A stretch of 64,000 nt of DNA from Apostichopus japonicus (Eukaryota > Echinodermata > Holothuroidea > Aspidochirotida > Stichopodidae). The translations under genes and the position numbers were made by a program. Location of the stretch: contig NC_092577.1 of assembly GCF_037975245.1 (NCBI RefSeq), forward strand, positions 2,186,001-2,250,000, read 5' to 3'. Under the pieces are notes generated by a model. The model saw only the letters and a list, made by a program, of their open reading frames with translations. It did not search any database and was not told the DNA's origin. Of the stretch, positions 37,182 to 51,050 are shown piece by piece. Every line of letters begins with the position of its first letter. Position 1 is the first letter of the stretch.

Positions 37182-39187
37182 ATGGAAAAGTTCGCCAAAA
37201 ACGTGAGACAAATTGCCAATTTTCTAAGAGATGATAGCTATCCAATTGATTTCACCAAAAAACAAAAACAAAAAAAGGATCTTACGGAGACAAGGTAAGT
37301 CGATCAAACTGGCTGAAAATAGAACTTTTGCGTGCCATGATGGAAGGAAAGTTTTGCCATCTGGAGCTTCTCAACTCGCCCAATTCGAGGCAGCTTATAG
37401 TGGCATCGGAGGTAATGTGATATCATACTTTGGTAATTCACTCAGAGAACTCTGAATTGTGTAAAACATGATATCAAATGGCGAACAGCCATTCCACAGT
37501 TAAAAAGTAACTAGGCCCCTAGGCGTGATTGGTGCACAGATCATGTTATTCTTTTACCACGTTTGTATCGGTGTAAAAACTCATTGGCCAAAACTCAAGC
37601 AATTGCTTATGGTGTAGTTGTATTCTTGAGCAAAGTTGTTAGTGCATGAACAAAGTTGTTAGAGCCCAGTTTTTTTTCGTTTGTTTACCCAAGTTTCATT
37701 ACAAATGTTATTGAGATGTATCATAAATTCCACCTTTGATGGCTCTGCCTATCATAGAAGTTAACAAGCATAACCAAATATATCACTAAATATTACAGAG
37801 ATAGATTTGTCTGCATGCATGCGACAATATCAAAATGAAATTAATGGACTTTACCATACAGCCTAGCCTACCTCTTAGGTAAGTGATATTTAATACTGTA
37901 TGTAATCATTGTGGTTGGTGAGATATTGTAGGCATGATAGTACTTTTTTTAGGTGTGCCATATTCTTTACATGCCAAACCTCACTGCGGAAGAAAACTTA
38001 ATAAATATATCTAGACCAAAATAGTGGCCGTGTTAACTGTACAATAATGGAAATATTTCATTTCAAACACTGATAAAGGGTTTTAATTACATTTCAGTGG
38101 CACATCAGCTAAAAACTACCAATTCTTCAGCTCATTTTATTGTTGCGAAAGCATGATATCACCTTGATCATAATTTTTCTTATCTCTTTGAAGGTGCTCA
38201 TCTTGGCAGTAATAAACCAGATAAAAGATTATGTCTAGATTCTATTGGAAAACTATCAACGTGGATATAACAAGGTATGTTCAACGTTGCAAGATGTGCC
38301 AGGAGGTCAAAGCGTCATGGTTCTGTCCAAGAAAAAGTCTCCATAGCATTCCTGTAACTGGATTATTGAAACAGGTTGATTCTCCAGCTGTTCTAATTGT
38401 ACAGGTTGTCCACTACATACAGTAAAGATTAAGGTTAATTAAAGTCACACTGTCTAGAAAAAATGAAATATTTACAAGTTTAATGGTAGTCTGTACAGGC
38501 CCTAAATTCTGGCCACTATAATTGTTAGAAGTTTGCAAAAACTACTTACCTGGAGATCTTAACTCTTCAAATTGTGCTGAGACATTCTAAATGAACACAC
38601 TATATGATTGAATGTTCCAGTGAGGTAAACTTCATCCAGGGTGGTAATAAAACTAAGAATGTGACCAAAGTGACCGTATTGAATATCTGGCATATTTAGG
38701 GCCAATACAGCATACCTTTAAGCCACACTTTGACATAAAGCTGCAGAGCAACCACTAATATGGGCATATAGTTGTTCGTTGGAACAAGTAGTACCACTTT
38801 TTTGGTTTAGTGGTTTAAGCGATTGTAAATATAGTACGTTATGGTATATGTAATGTTTTCATGTATGCAAGGTAAACATATTTGGCCTAAAATTCGGCAA
38901 TACCCTTTTTCGATCATATATCCCACTATTTTATTTAGATCTGTGTGCAGAATGAGGAAATGGAAATAGAGCAACAGCCATGGCAGGCAACTTGTGTTGC
39001 AATTACAATCTGAATGCTGCCTTCTTTCTTAACAGGTTGGTGTCGATCTTAATGGTCCTCTGCCAGTGACAGCTGCCAATAACCGATACATACTGTGTGC
39101 CTTCTATTCAAAGTGGCCTGAGGTTAAGGCAATGCCTGACAGGACTGAAGCATCAACTTCTAATTTCATTACTGATGTGATGATGAG
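37182..39187 (+). pseudogene. Broken, intron-containing integrase gene (KRBA2/Ginger-like, gypsy integrase family)
   Basis: Three exon-like blocks with GT/AG borders. Block 1, 37182-37411: ATG, MEKFAKNVRQIANFL, a Lys-rich stretch, then after a frame change in the A-run (about 37256-37277) RTFACHDGRKVLPSG. Block 2, 38194-38374: GAHLGSNK, a one-base frame break near 38230, then SRFYWKTINVDITRYVQRC and CKMCQ of the zinc-binding domain. Block 3, 39036-39187: VGVDLNGPLPVTAANNRYIL and YSKWPEVKAMPD of the catalytic core, including the first catalytic Asp. The blocks join in phase (37411/38194 and 38374/39036). The later catalytic Asp and Glu are not found, and the first zinc-binding His is missing. 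Integrases of this type cut and join DNA. The introns argue for a DNA-transposon or domesticated-gene origin rather than a retrotransposon copy. Nonfunctional here. Confidence 0.65.
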
Positions 39188-40009
39188 GTAAAATATCTAA
39201 AACCTTTAATTATTTTCTGCAGTTAGTGCCAATAATGAATGTCATCATATCTGTTATTTATACATTATACACATATAACTGATAGTGTATGGCTGAATGG
39301 TCAATACTGCTGTTTTTTTTTTCTCTGCAATTATTATATTTTTGGTTGTAGCTGTTGCTGGCCCTATCCTGTACCCGCCCTCTGTTCGGGAGGAAGCTAG
39401 CTTGACACGATCTCTCCATCCGTAAAGATGACTATCAACGCAATGTAGTGGCCAAATACAACATACAACATATACGGAGGATAAAATGGCAGCAATTACA
39501 ACAAGAACATGATTACATATTTTACAGTTGGAAGACATGTTAATTCTCTTTTTTTTTATTTGTGTGTGTTTCGTTGCAACGCACAACTTCTCAATTATTT
39601 CCTGAAACATCAAACTATGTATGCACTTGCGTTAATGATTGATATAGTGATTAGTTGCCGGTAAATGTCGAATTGCAAAGATTTAATGCGGGCAAAAAGT
39701 ATACTATAATGTATTTGCAGACATTTTGTACCAGAAAATTTCGTCCGGCGGAACTATATTTGTTGTGAAGGGGGGGTGGGGGGACAAAATTTTCAGCAGA
39801 TATTGCCCGGCCGGACTAAGTGTGCTGTAACAAAATGTCCCCCAGGACACTTTGTACAGAGAAACACTGTCTCTCTACTGGCAAAACAGTCTTGGAAAAA
39901 AATGCTCCTTTGTTTTCTTTTAAATTTGAACTTTCCCCTTAAAATTGCTGGAATATTTGGGTTTTGTATATTGATGGAGTTAACAGCCTGACAGAAATAT
40001 CCAGGTGTT
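39188..40009. other. Spacer between integrase relic and satellite
   Basis: No exon for the missing integrase C-terminal half is seen. A GTCCCCCAGGACACTTTG block at about 39835 resembles one at about 36850 upstream of the relic. Confidence 0.4.
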
Positions 40010-43000
40010 TACACGGTCATAAAACCCATATATATTCTCTATATCCCTCGGGGTGTTTATGTGGTGATATATCCCATATAGATTCAATATATCTCTGCAT
40101 GGTTTTTATATGGTGATAGATCCCATATAGATTCAATATATTCCTGCATGGTGTTTATATGGTGATAGATCCCATATGGTGTCAATATATTCCTGCATGG
40201 TGTTTATATGGTAATAGATCCCATATAGATTCAATACATCTCTTCATGGTGTTTATATGGTGATATAACCAATATAGATTCAATATATCTTTGCATGGTG
40301 TTTATATGGTGAAATAACCCGTATAGATTCAATACATCTCTGCATGGTGTTTATATGGTGATATAACCCATATAGATTCAATACATCTCTGTAGGGTGTT
40401 TATATGGTGATATAACCAATATAGATTCACTATATCTTTGCATGGTGTTTATATGGTGATATAACCCATATAGATTCAATACATCTCTGTAGGGTGTTTA
40501 TATGGTGATATAACCCATATAGATTCAATACATTTCTGCATGGTGTTTATATGGTGATATAACCCATATAGACTCAATATATTCCTGCATGGTGTTTATA
40601 TGGTGATAGAACCCATATAGATTCAATATATTCCTGCAGGGTGTTTATATGGTGATAGAACCCATATAGATTCAATATATTATTGCACGGTGTTTGTATG
40701 TTGATAGAACCCATATAGAATTAATATATTCCTGCATGGTGTTTATATGGTGATACAACCCATATATATTCAGTACATCTCTGCATGGTGTTTATATGGT
40801 GATAGAACCAATATAGATTCAATATATTCCTGCATGGTGTTGATATGGTGATATAAGCAAAATAGATTCAATATATTCCTGCAGGGTGTTTAAATGGTGA
40901 TAGAACCCATATACATTCAATATATTCCTGCATGGTGTTTATATGGTAATAGATCCCATATAGATTCAATACATCTCTTCATGGTGTTTATATGGTGATA
41001 TAACCAATATAGATTCAATATATCTTTGCATGGTGTTTATATGGTGAAATAACCCGTATAGATTCAATACATCTCTGCATGGTGTTTATATGGTGATATA
41101 ACCCATATAGATTCAATACATCTCTGTAGGGTGTTTATATGGTGATATAACCAATATAGATTCACTATATCTTTGCATGGTGTTTATATGGTGATATAAC
41201 CCATATAGATTCAATACATCTCTGTAGGGTGTTTATATGGTGATATAACCCATATAGATTCAATACATTTCTGCATGGTGTTTATATGGTGATATAACCC
41301 ATATAGACTCAATATATTCCTGCATGGTGTTTATATGGTGATAGAACCCATATAGATTCAATATATTCCTGCAGGGTGTTTATATGGTGATAGAACCCAT
41401 ATAGATTCAATATATTATTGCACGGTGTTTGTATGTTGATAGAACCCATATAGAATTAATATATTCCTGCATGGTGTTTATATGGTGATACAACCCATAT
41501 ATATTCAGTACATCTCTGCATGGTGTTTATATGGTGATAGAACCAATATAGATTCAATATATTCCTGCATGGTGTTGATATGGTGATATAAGCAAAATAG
41601 ATTCAATATATTCCTGCAGGGTGTTTAAATGGTGATAGAACCCATATACATTCAATATATTCCTGCATGGTGTTTATATGGTGATATAACCCATATATGT
41701 TCAATATATCTCTGCAGGGTGTTTATATGGTGATAGAACCATATAGATTCAATATATTCCTGCATGGTGTTTATATGGTGATAGAACCCATATAGATTCA
41801 ATACATGTCTGCATGATGTTTATATGGTAGTAGAACACATATAGATTCAATACATCTCTGCATGGTGTTTATATGGTGATATAACCCATATAGATTCAAT
41901 ACATCTCTGCATGGTGTTTATATGGTGATATAACCAATATAGATTAAATATATTCCTGCATGGTGTTTATATGATGATATAACCCATATAGATTCAATAA
42001 ATCTCTGCATGGTGTTTATATGGTGATATAACCCATATAGATTCAATATATCTCTGCAGGGTGTTTATATGGTGATGTAACCCGTATAGATTTATTATAT
42101 CTCTGCAGGGTGTTTATATGGTGATATATCCCATATAGATTCAATAAATCTCTGCAGGGTGTTTATATGGTGATAGATTCAATACATCTCTGCATGGTGT
42201 TTATATGGTGATATACCCCATATAGATTCAATACATCTCTGTAGGGTGTTTATATGGTGATATAACCCATATAGATTCAATACATCTCTGCATGGTGTTT
42301 ATATGGTGATATAACCAATATAGATTCAATATATTCCTGCATGGTGTTTATATGGTGATATAACCCATATAGATTCAATATATCCCTGCAGGGTGTTTAT
42401 ATCGTGATAGAACCCATATAGATTCAATATATTCCTGCATGGTGCTTATATGGTGATAGATCCCATATAGATTCAATATATCTCTGCAGGGTGTTTATAT
42501 GGTTTTAGATCCCATATATATTCAGTATATCTCTGCATGGGGTTTATATGATGATAGAACTCATATAGATTTAATATATTCCTGCAGGGTGTTTATATGG
42601 TGATAGAACCCATATAGATTCAATATATTCCTGCAGGGTGTTTATATGGTGATAGATCCCATATAGATTCAATATATTCCTGCATGGTGTTTATATGGTG
42701 ATATAGAACCCATATAGATTCAATATATCCCTGCATGGTGTTTATATGATGATACAACCCATATAGATTCAATATTTCCCTGCAGGGTGTTTATATGGTG
42801 ATAGAACCCATATAGATTCAATATATTCTTGCATGGTGCTTATATGGTGATAGAACCCATATAGATTCAATATATCTCTGCAGGGTGTTTATATGGTGGT
42901 AGATCCCATATGTATTCAGTATATCTCTGCATGGTGTTTATATGGTGATAGAACTCATATAGATTTAATATATTCCTGCATGGTGTTTATATGGTGATAG

Positions 43001-46000
43001 AACCCATATAGATTCAATATATTCCTGCATGGTGTTTATTTGGTGATAGAACCCATATAGATTCAATATATCTCTGCAGGGTGTTTATATGGTGGTAGAT
43101 CCCATATATATTCAATATATCTCTGCAGGTTGTTTATATGGTGAAAGAACTCATATAGATTTAATATATTCCTGCAGGGTGCTTATATGGTGATAGAACC
43201 CATATAGATTCAATATCTTCCTGCAGGGTGTTTATATGGTGATAGAACCCATATAGATTCAATATATCTACGTAGGGTGTCAGTATGGTGATGGAACATA
43301 TAGATTCAATATATTCCCGCAGGGTGTTTATATGGTGTTATATCCCATATAGATTCAATATATCTCTGCAGGGTGTTTATATGGTGATATAACCCATATA
43401 GATTCAATATATTGCTGCAGGGTGTTTATATGGTGATAGAACCCATATAGATTCAATATATCTACGTAGGGTGTCAGTATGGTGATGGAACATATAGATT
43501 CAATATATTCCCGCAGGGTGTTTATATGGTGTTATAACCCATATAGATTCAATATATCTCTGCAGGGTGTTTATATGGTGATAGAACCCATATAGATTCA
43601 ATATCTTCCTGCAGGGTGTTTATATGGTGATAGAACCCATATAGATTCAATATATCTACGTAGGGTGTCAGTATGGTGATGGAACATATAGATTCAATAT
43701 ATTCCCGCAGGGTGTTTATATGGTGTTATAACCCATATAGATTCAATATATCTCTGCAGGGTGTTTATATGGTGATAGAACCCATATAGATTCAATATAT
43801 ACCTGCAGGGTGTTTATATGGTGATATAGCCCATATAGATTCAATGTATTCCTGCATGGTGTTTATATGGTGATATAACCCATATAGATTCAATATATTG
43901 CTGCAGGGTGTTTATATGGTGATATAACCCATATAGATTCAACATATTCCTGCAGGGTGTTTATATGGTGATAGAACCCATATAGATTTAATATATTCCT
44001 GCAGGGTGTTTATATGGTGATATAACCCATATAGATTCAATGTATTCCTGCATGGTGTTTATATGGTGATATTACCCATATAGATTCAATATATTCCTGC
44101 AGGGTGTTTAAATGGTGATAGAACCCATATAGATTCAATGTATTCCTGCATGGTGTTTATATGGTGATATAACCCATATAGATTCAATATATTCCTGCAG
44201 GGTGTTTATATGGTGATAGAACCCATATAGATTCAATATATTCCTGCAGGGTGTTTATATGGTGATATAACCCATATAGATTCAATGTATTCCTGCATGG
44301 TGTTTATATGGTGATAGATCCCATATAGATTCAATATATCTATGCATGGTGTTTATATGGTGATAGATCCCATATATATTCAGTATATCTCTGCATGGTG
44401 TTTATATGGTGATAGAACTCATATAGATTCAATATATTCCTGCAGGGTGTTTATATGGTGATAGAACCCATATAGATTCAATATATTCCTGCAGGGTGTT
44501 TATATGGTAATAGATCCCATATAGATTCAATATATTCCTGCATGGTGTTTATATGGTGATATAACCCATATAGATTCAATATATTCCTGCATGGTGTTTA
44601 TATTGTGATATAACCCATATAGATTCAATATATCCCTGCAGGGTGTTTATATGGTGATACAACCCATATTGATTCAATATATTCCTGCATGGTGCTTATA
44701 TGGTGATAGATCCCATATAGATTCAATATATCTCTGCAGGGTGTTTATATGGTGGTAGATCCTATATATATTCAGTATATCTCTGCATGGTGTTTATATG
44801 GTGATAGAACTCATATAGATTTAATATATTCCTGCAGGGTGTTTATATGGTGATAGAACCCATATAGATTCAATATATTCCTGCAGGGTGTTTATATGTT
44901 GATAGAACCCATATAGATTCAATATATCTCTGCAGGGTGTTTATATGGTGGTAGATCCCATATGTATTTAATATATCTCTGCAGGTTGTTTATATGGTGA
45001 TAGAACCCATATAGATTTAATATATTCCTGCAGGGTGTTTATATGGTGATAGATCCCATATATATTCAATATATCTCTACATGGTGTTTATATGGTGATA
45101 TAACCCATATAGATTCAATATATTCCTGCAGGGTGTATATATGGCGATAGAACCCATATAGATTTAATATATTCCTGCAGGGTGTTTATATGGTGATATA
45201 ACCCATATAGATTCAATGTATTCCTGCAGGGTGTTTATATGGTGATAGAACCAATATAGATTCAATATATTCCTGCAGGGTGTTTATATGGTGATAGAAC
45301 CCATATAGATTTAATATATTCCTGCAGGGTGTTTATATGGTGATATAACCCATATAGATTCAATATATTCCTGCATGGTGTTTATATGGTGATAGAACCC
45401 ATATATATTCAATATATCTCTGCATGGTGTTTATATGGTGATATAACCCATATAGATTCAATATATTCCTGCATGGTGTTTATATTGTGATATAACCCAT
45501 ATAGATTCAATGTATCCCTGCAGGGTGTTTATATGGTGATACAACCCATATAGATTCAATATATTCCTGCATGGTGCTTATATGGTGATAGATCCCATAT
45601 AGATTCAATATATCTCTGCATGGTGTTTATATGGTGATATAACCCATATAGATTCAATATATCCCTGCAGGGTGTTTATATGGTGATAGAACTCATATAG
45701 ATTCAATATATCCCTGCAGGGTGTTTATATGGTGATAGAACCCATATAGATTCAATATATTCCTGCATGGTGCTTATATGGTGATAGATCCCATATAGAT
45801 TCAATATATCTCTGCAGGGTGTTTATATGGTGATAGATCCCATATAGATTCAATATATCTCTGCAGGGTGTTTATATGGTGGTAGATCCCATATGTATTC
45901 AATATATCTCTGCAGGTTGTTTATATGGTGATACAACCCATATAGATTCAATATATCCCTGCAGGATGTTTATATGGTGATAGAACCCATATAGATTCAA

Positions 46001-47740
46001 TATATTCCTGCATGGTGCTTATATGGTGATAGAACCCATATAGATTCAATATATTCCTGCAGGGTGTTTATATGGTGATATAGAACCCATATAGATTCAA
46101 TATATCTCTGCAGGGTGTTTATATGGTGGTAGATCCCATATATATTCAATATATTCCTGCAGGTTGTTTATATGGTGATAGAACCCATATAGATTTAATA
46201 TATTCCTGCAGGGTGTTTATATGGTGATATAACCCATATAGATTCAATGTATTCCTGCATGGTGTTTATATGGTGATATAACCCATATAGATTCAATATA
46301 TTCCTGCAGGGTGTTTATATGGTGATATAACCCATATAGATTCAATATATTCCTGCAGGGTGTTTATATGGTGATATAACCCATATAGGTTCAATATATT
46401 CCTGCATGGTGTTTATATTGTGATATAACCCATATAGATTCAATATATCCCTGCAGGGTGTTTATATGGTGATACAACCCATATAGATTCAATATATTCC
46501 TGCATGGTGCTTATATGGTGATAGATCCCATATAGATTCAATATATCTCTGCATGGTGTTTATATGGTGATATAACCCATATAGATTCAATATATCCCTG
46601 CAGGGTGTTTATATGGTGATAGAACTCATATAGATTCAATATATCCCTGCAGGGTGTTTATATGGTGATAGAACCCATATAGATTCAATATATTCCTGCA
46701 TGGTGCTTATATGGTGATAGATCCCATATAGATTCAATATATCTCTGCAGGGTGTTTATATGGTGATAGATCCCATATAGATTCAATATATCTCTGCAGG
46801 GTGTTTATATGGTGGTAGATCCCATATGTATTCAATATATCTCTGCAGGTTGTTTATATGGTGATACAACCCATATAGATTCAATATATCCCTGCAGGAT
46901 GTTTATATGGTGATAGAACCCATATAGATTCAATATATTCCTGCATGGTGCTTATATGGTGATAGAACCCATATAGATTCAATATATTCCTGCAGGGTGT
47001 TTATATGGTGATATAGAACCCATATAGATTCAATATATCTCTGCAGGGTGTTTATATGGTGGTAGATCCCATATATATTCAATATATTCCTGCAGGTTGT
47101 TTATATGGTGATAGAACCCATATAGATTTAATATATTCCTGCAGGGTGTTTATATGGTGATATAACCCATATAGATTCAATGTATTCCTCCATGGTGTTT
47201 ATATGGTGATATAACCCATATAGATTCAATATATTCCTGCAGGGTGTTTATATGGTGATATAACCCATATAGATTCAATATATTCCTGCAGGGTGTTTAT
47301 ATGGTGATATAACCCATATAGGTTCAATATTTTCCTGCAGGGTGTTTATATGGTGATAGATCCCATATATATTCAATATATCTCTGCAGGGTGTTTATAT
47401 GGTTATAGAACCCATATAGATTCAATATATCTATGCAGGGTGTCTGTATGGTGATGGAACATATAGATTCAATATATCACTGCAGGGTGTTTATATGGTG
47501 ATATAACCCATATAGATTCAATATATCTCTGCATGGTGTTTATATGGTGATAGATCCCATATATATTCAATATATCTCTGCAGGGTGTTTATATGGTGAT
47601 ATAACCCATATAGAATCACTATATCACTGCATGTTGTTTATATGGTGATAGAACCCATATAGATTCAATATATCTATGCAGGGTGTCTGTATGGTGATGG
47701 AACATATAGATTCAATATATCACTGCAGGGTGTTTATATG
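40010..47740 (+). repeat. Satellite array, 49-bp unit, about 157 copies
   Basis: The period is 49 bp (GATTCAATATA recurs at 40081 and 40130). Each unit reads roughly TGCA(T/G)GGTGTTTATATGG, TGATA(T/G)A(A/T)CCCATATAG, ATTCAATATAT(T/C). Units differ at a few positions; edge copies are most diverged. Inside each unit TATATGG and CCATATA are inverted around a 9-bp loop. Larger units are duplicated: 735 bp (40201-40935 and 40936-41670), 194 bp three times (about 43271-43850), and about 933 bp (45481-46413 and 46414-47346). No reading frame persists because 49 is not a multiple of three. Confidence 0.97.
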
Positions 47741-50145
47741 AGTAGATAGAATATTTAAGCAAATTTTACGTCTTTTTTTGTTTGTTTGTGTATGTAAGTT
47801 TGTTTGTTTGTTTTTGTGCCATAGATGTTGAAGGATGAAACAGTTGTCATATTAGGTAAGGTAACTACATGTTAAACTTACACGATTCACCACTTCTTCC
47901 TTCAAATCTAAAGGGTTATGGTGAGTAAATTAGTACGTACCATAATAGTACAAGTCATCAGCTACTTATTGTGTCCATAACATGCTCACTGAAAACCTCT
48001 CCGTCCCCATATCGGATAGCTGACAATTTGGCCATTTGCGAAAAGTTTAATTTTCTGTATCATTTCCATGTAGATGATTTAGAATTCTTTGATGAAACAT
48101 GCAAAAAGTCACTTCAGTGGATCTGTTTTAGAATCTCTTTACGTGGATGGAGGAAATTATTTCAAGGTAAAATAGTCCAGACGAACTAGTATCGATGTGA
48201 CAGTATTTTTATAAAGCGTTCGCCTTGCTCCTAAATTGAGGGCGACATTTAAGAATAAGAAGATCACACATGTCTTGTGCACCGATGAAGGAATTACCGT
48301 CTATTGGATTGGACTTCCTGTAGCTTCGACCGAGGTTACGGTTAGCTGATCTTACCATAAGGGTTGATTGAAAGTTCGAAGAGCGAACCCTAAAAATTAC
48401 ACAGATTCGATCACTTCAAATAATGATTAAAAGTTCCACTTGATTTTCTGTTGATTTATTCTTTTGTTCTTCTCTCAAAATGATGTTGAATTATGGTAAA
48501 ATAAAGTCTAAATCAAGTGATAAATTAGACGGCCGCTACTGCAACAAATTGTGAGACTAAAACGATTCATGTGATTATTCAGATCAGTCAAGCATGTGCA
48601 AATACGAAATCGCCATATTAGACTGGACGAGTGAGACTGCTTTGGTGGGATGGTGTAAACTATATACTTATTTATTGGTCGAATAACAGCAAACCTTAAT
48701 ATATTACAATAATTAGCACACTTCTCCAAAGAGCCAATCAAAAGTGAAGTCATGAAGGTGAGCATTTTCTGTACATATAGTATAGTACTATTAAAGGTAG
48801 GCCAAACCAAAAACAAAATTCCACGGAATTACATATCTCATCGCCAGCAAAACTACACTAAGACATGCATTTGACCTTAGCTCACGTGTCCTCAGTTACC
48901 ATGGCAACTGCATTTTTTGATAGCATTTGACATTTACATTACATCTGTCTAGGTTCCGCGTCAATTCAATGTTTTACATGGGGCTGTAGCCCCATTACAC
49001 TTAATTTGACCATTCAGGGCACGAGACACAAGTTCCCGTGTTCCATGTTAATTCAAGGTTTCCCCTTGGAGTTATAGCAAAGAAAAGGTACTCACTCAAG
49101 TTGATTTTTGACCTTTGGTTCCGGAGGGGGGGCGGGTTGCGAGACACAAGGGTTCACCATGGGGTACCTTCACATCAACATGAGGAGGTTGCGACACATA
49201 ATTGCGCTAATAATATACATACGACCATTCTCTACCCAGGAATATGTCGATTTTTGAGCTTAAAAAGGGCCTTGCGCACGTACCCATCTTACTCCGTTAC
49301 GTATGGGCTTACACAATGATCAACAATTTAAGGGAAATATCATCCTGAATGCAGTTCATTTGAAAGAGCCAAGTTCGACTGTGTAGTACTTAGTTTTGCA
49401 TGGCGCTCTTCATAATTAGTGAACATAAGTAGTAACACTGTACACAGTGTAGACTGCTCCTGAATGAACGTTTAACCCTGATCATGTGTATTTATTCCCT
49501 TCTCAAGTGACTCGTGATAGCTAACTGGACCTAACATTGTTATGATCAACTGGCTACAGTATCCATGTATAGGGCATACTTCGTGCCCAGACTCTATATT
49601 GGGTGAAAATTCTTCAGTTCTCAGTTGGAACAGGAAATACGTATAGACCATCTTATACTACGGTAGCCACAATATTCCATTCTGGTGGTGAGAGAAAGTA
49701 TACCCTTTTACCATGCTGCGGTCTAGCCACCCCACCCTACCCCCCCCCCCCACCCCACCCCGCGTAATGTTATCTCGAAAGGGCGCAGTGTCCTACAAGT
49801 ACACGACCAGTATTTATCGCGACAAAGCTCCAACAAATGGGATAATCGGAAGAAATAATCGGGAAATAGGTTGCTTACAGCATGGAGAAAAAAGCCAACC
49901 AGATCTTCTACGTTTTATTCCCTCTGTGTGAAGCATCAGCAACATGGAATAAGTTTGTCACCCCCAGTTTGCAACCGTTTGTTTTATTATTGTCATTTTC
50001 TCAGTAAAAATCACTTTGATAACCAATTAAGGCCGAGGGAGGGCGGGGTTGAGGGTGGGGGAGATGTTTTTTGTTATTGTCACCAATCCGCATAACTGTA
50101 TTTCACTGAATATAATAAGACCGTTCCACAATTGTTGCTGTTGTT
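47741..50145. other. Spacer with no convincing gene
   Basis: A 72-codon open frame at 47971-48189 has no family I recognise. Near 48953-49070 two diverged copies of a block with (C/G)TTCC(G)CGT(G)T, AATTCAA and GTTT occur. A C-run lies at 49741-49752. No gene is called. Confidence 0.35.
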
Positions 50146-50453
50146 TAAAGGAATAACGAAGGTAGGGATTAAGGACAATTTATATTATTCAGTAACCTCA
50201 AAACTCTGTTAGTGAAACTTTATATGAACCGCTTACTGTTTGACTGGACCAGAGTACACAGTAAGCCGCCATTGATTACGTACAAGCTCTAAATGCCATA
50301 TTGATGACGTCAGAGGACTTTCCAAAGCCAATTTCCAAAGCGAGCGTATTCAGTCAAACAGGAAGCGGTTAACTTAAAAGTCGAATATTAGAGAGTTTTG
50401 AGGTAAGTGAATAATATAAATTGTCTTTGATCTCTGCCTTTGTTATTCCTTTA
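50146..50453. mobile_element. Foldback MITE with ~100-bp inverted arms and TA duplication
   Basis: The element is about 50148-50451 (304 bp). The left end AAGGAATAAC is matched by GTTATTCCTT on the right, and the inverted similarity continues about 100 bp inward, through ACAATTTATATTATTCA, CCTCAAAACTCT and ACCGCTT.CTGTTTGACTG. TA flanks both ends. No coding capacity. Confidence 0.8.
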
Positions 50454-50810
50454 CGCTTGATAGAATCGTGTTGATACTATCTACCAATGATTATACAGCT
50501 TCCCTCCACCGTATTGAGATACTTGTCATGTTGAGTTACTTGTCAAGGTTGCATCATCATTTCAAATCTAGAGGAAAATAAAAACAACTACTGATGTGTT
50601 TGTGCGAAGATGGGCAGTATATCAGTTACCAGTAATGGGAGGTATTGTTTAGATGTCATGTTTGTTCGAAGACTTTTAACTCGTTGATTATACAAATGAT
50701 TCAGACAAGTGTGTCAGTAGCTCCTTGATTAGTTCTGAACATGCACGGTACCTTGTGGTAGCGTCTTCCTTTGTTTACCTCCTCACACCTAACTATGCTT
50801 GTGGACATTG

Positions 50811-51050
50811 ATATGTATGTTTGTATGTATTTAAGATCCTCCTGCTAGCAGGAACTCGCGAAGAAGCCATAATTTGCTTATCAAAGCCGCAAGCTGACCG
50901 AAGTCATTCTCTTAGATTCATATTTTAACGTCCATGATTATGAATTGTCAATTGCCATCAACTCTGTAACTGGACGACATACATTAATCTTGGAGTGACT
51001 CGAACCCAGGACCTTATCATTGAAAGGCACCACTGAGCTTACACTCCCTG
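50811..51050 (-). mobile_element. tRNA-headed SINE
   Basis: On the minus strand a head with box A-like TAAGCTCAGTGGTG (51042-51029) and box B-like GGGTTCGAGTC (51008-50998) lies between GGAGTG and CACTCC, a near-complete acceptor-type pairing. A body follows containing GCGAGTTCCTGCTAGCAGG, then a tail with ATACATACAAACATACATA. The continuing body and AT tail make this a SINE, distinct in sequence from the one at 16094. Confidence 0.7.

Noticed and set aside
40010-47740. CRISPR-like regular repeat spacing
   Set aside because: Units abut with no unique spacers, and the genome is eukaryotic. It is a satellite.
47971-48189. 72-codon open frame as a gene
   Set aside because: No domain, no splice borders and no partner exon.
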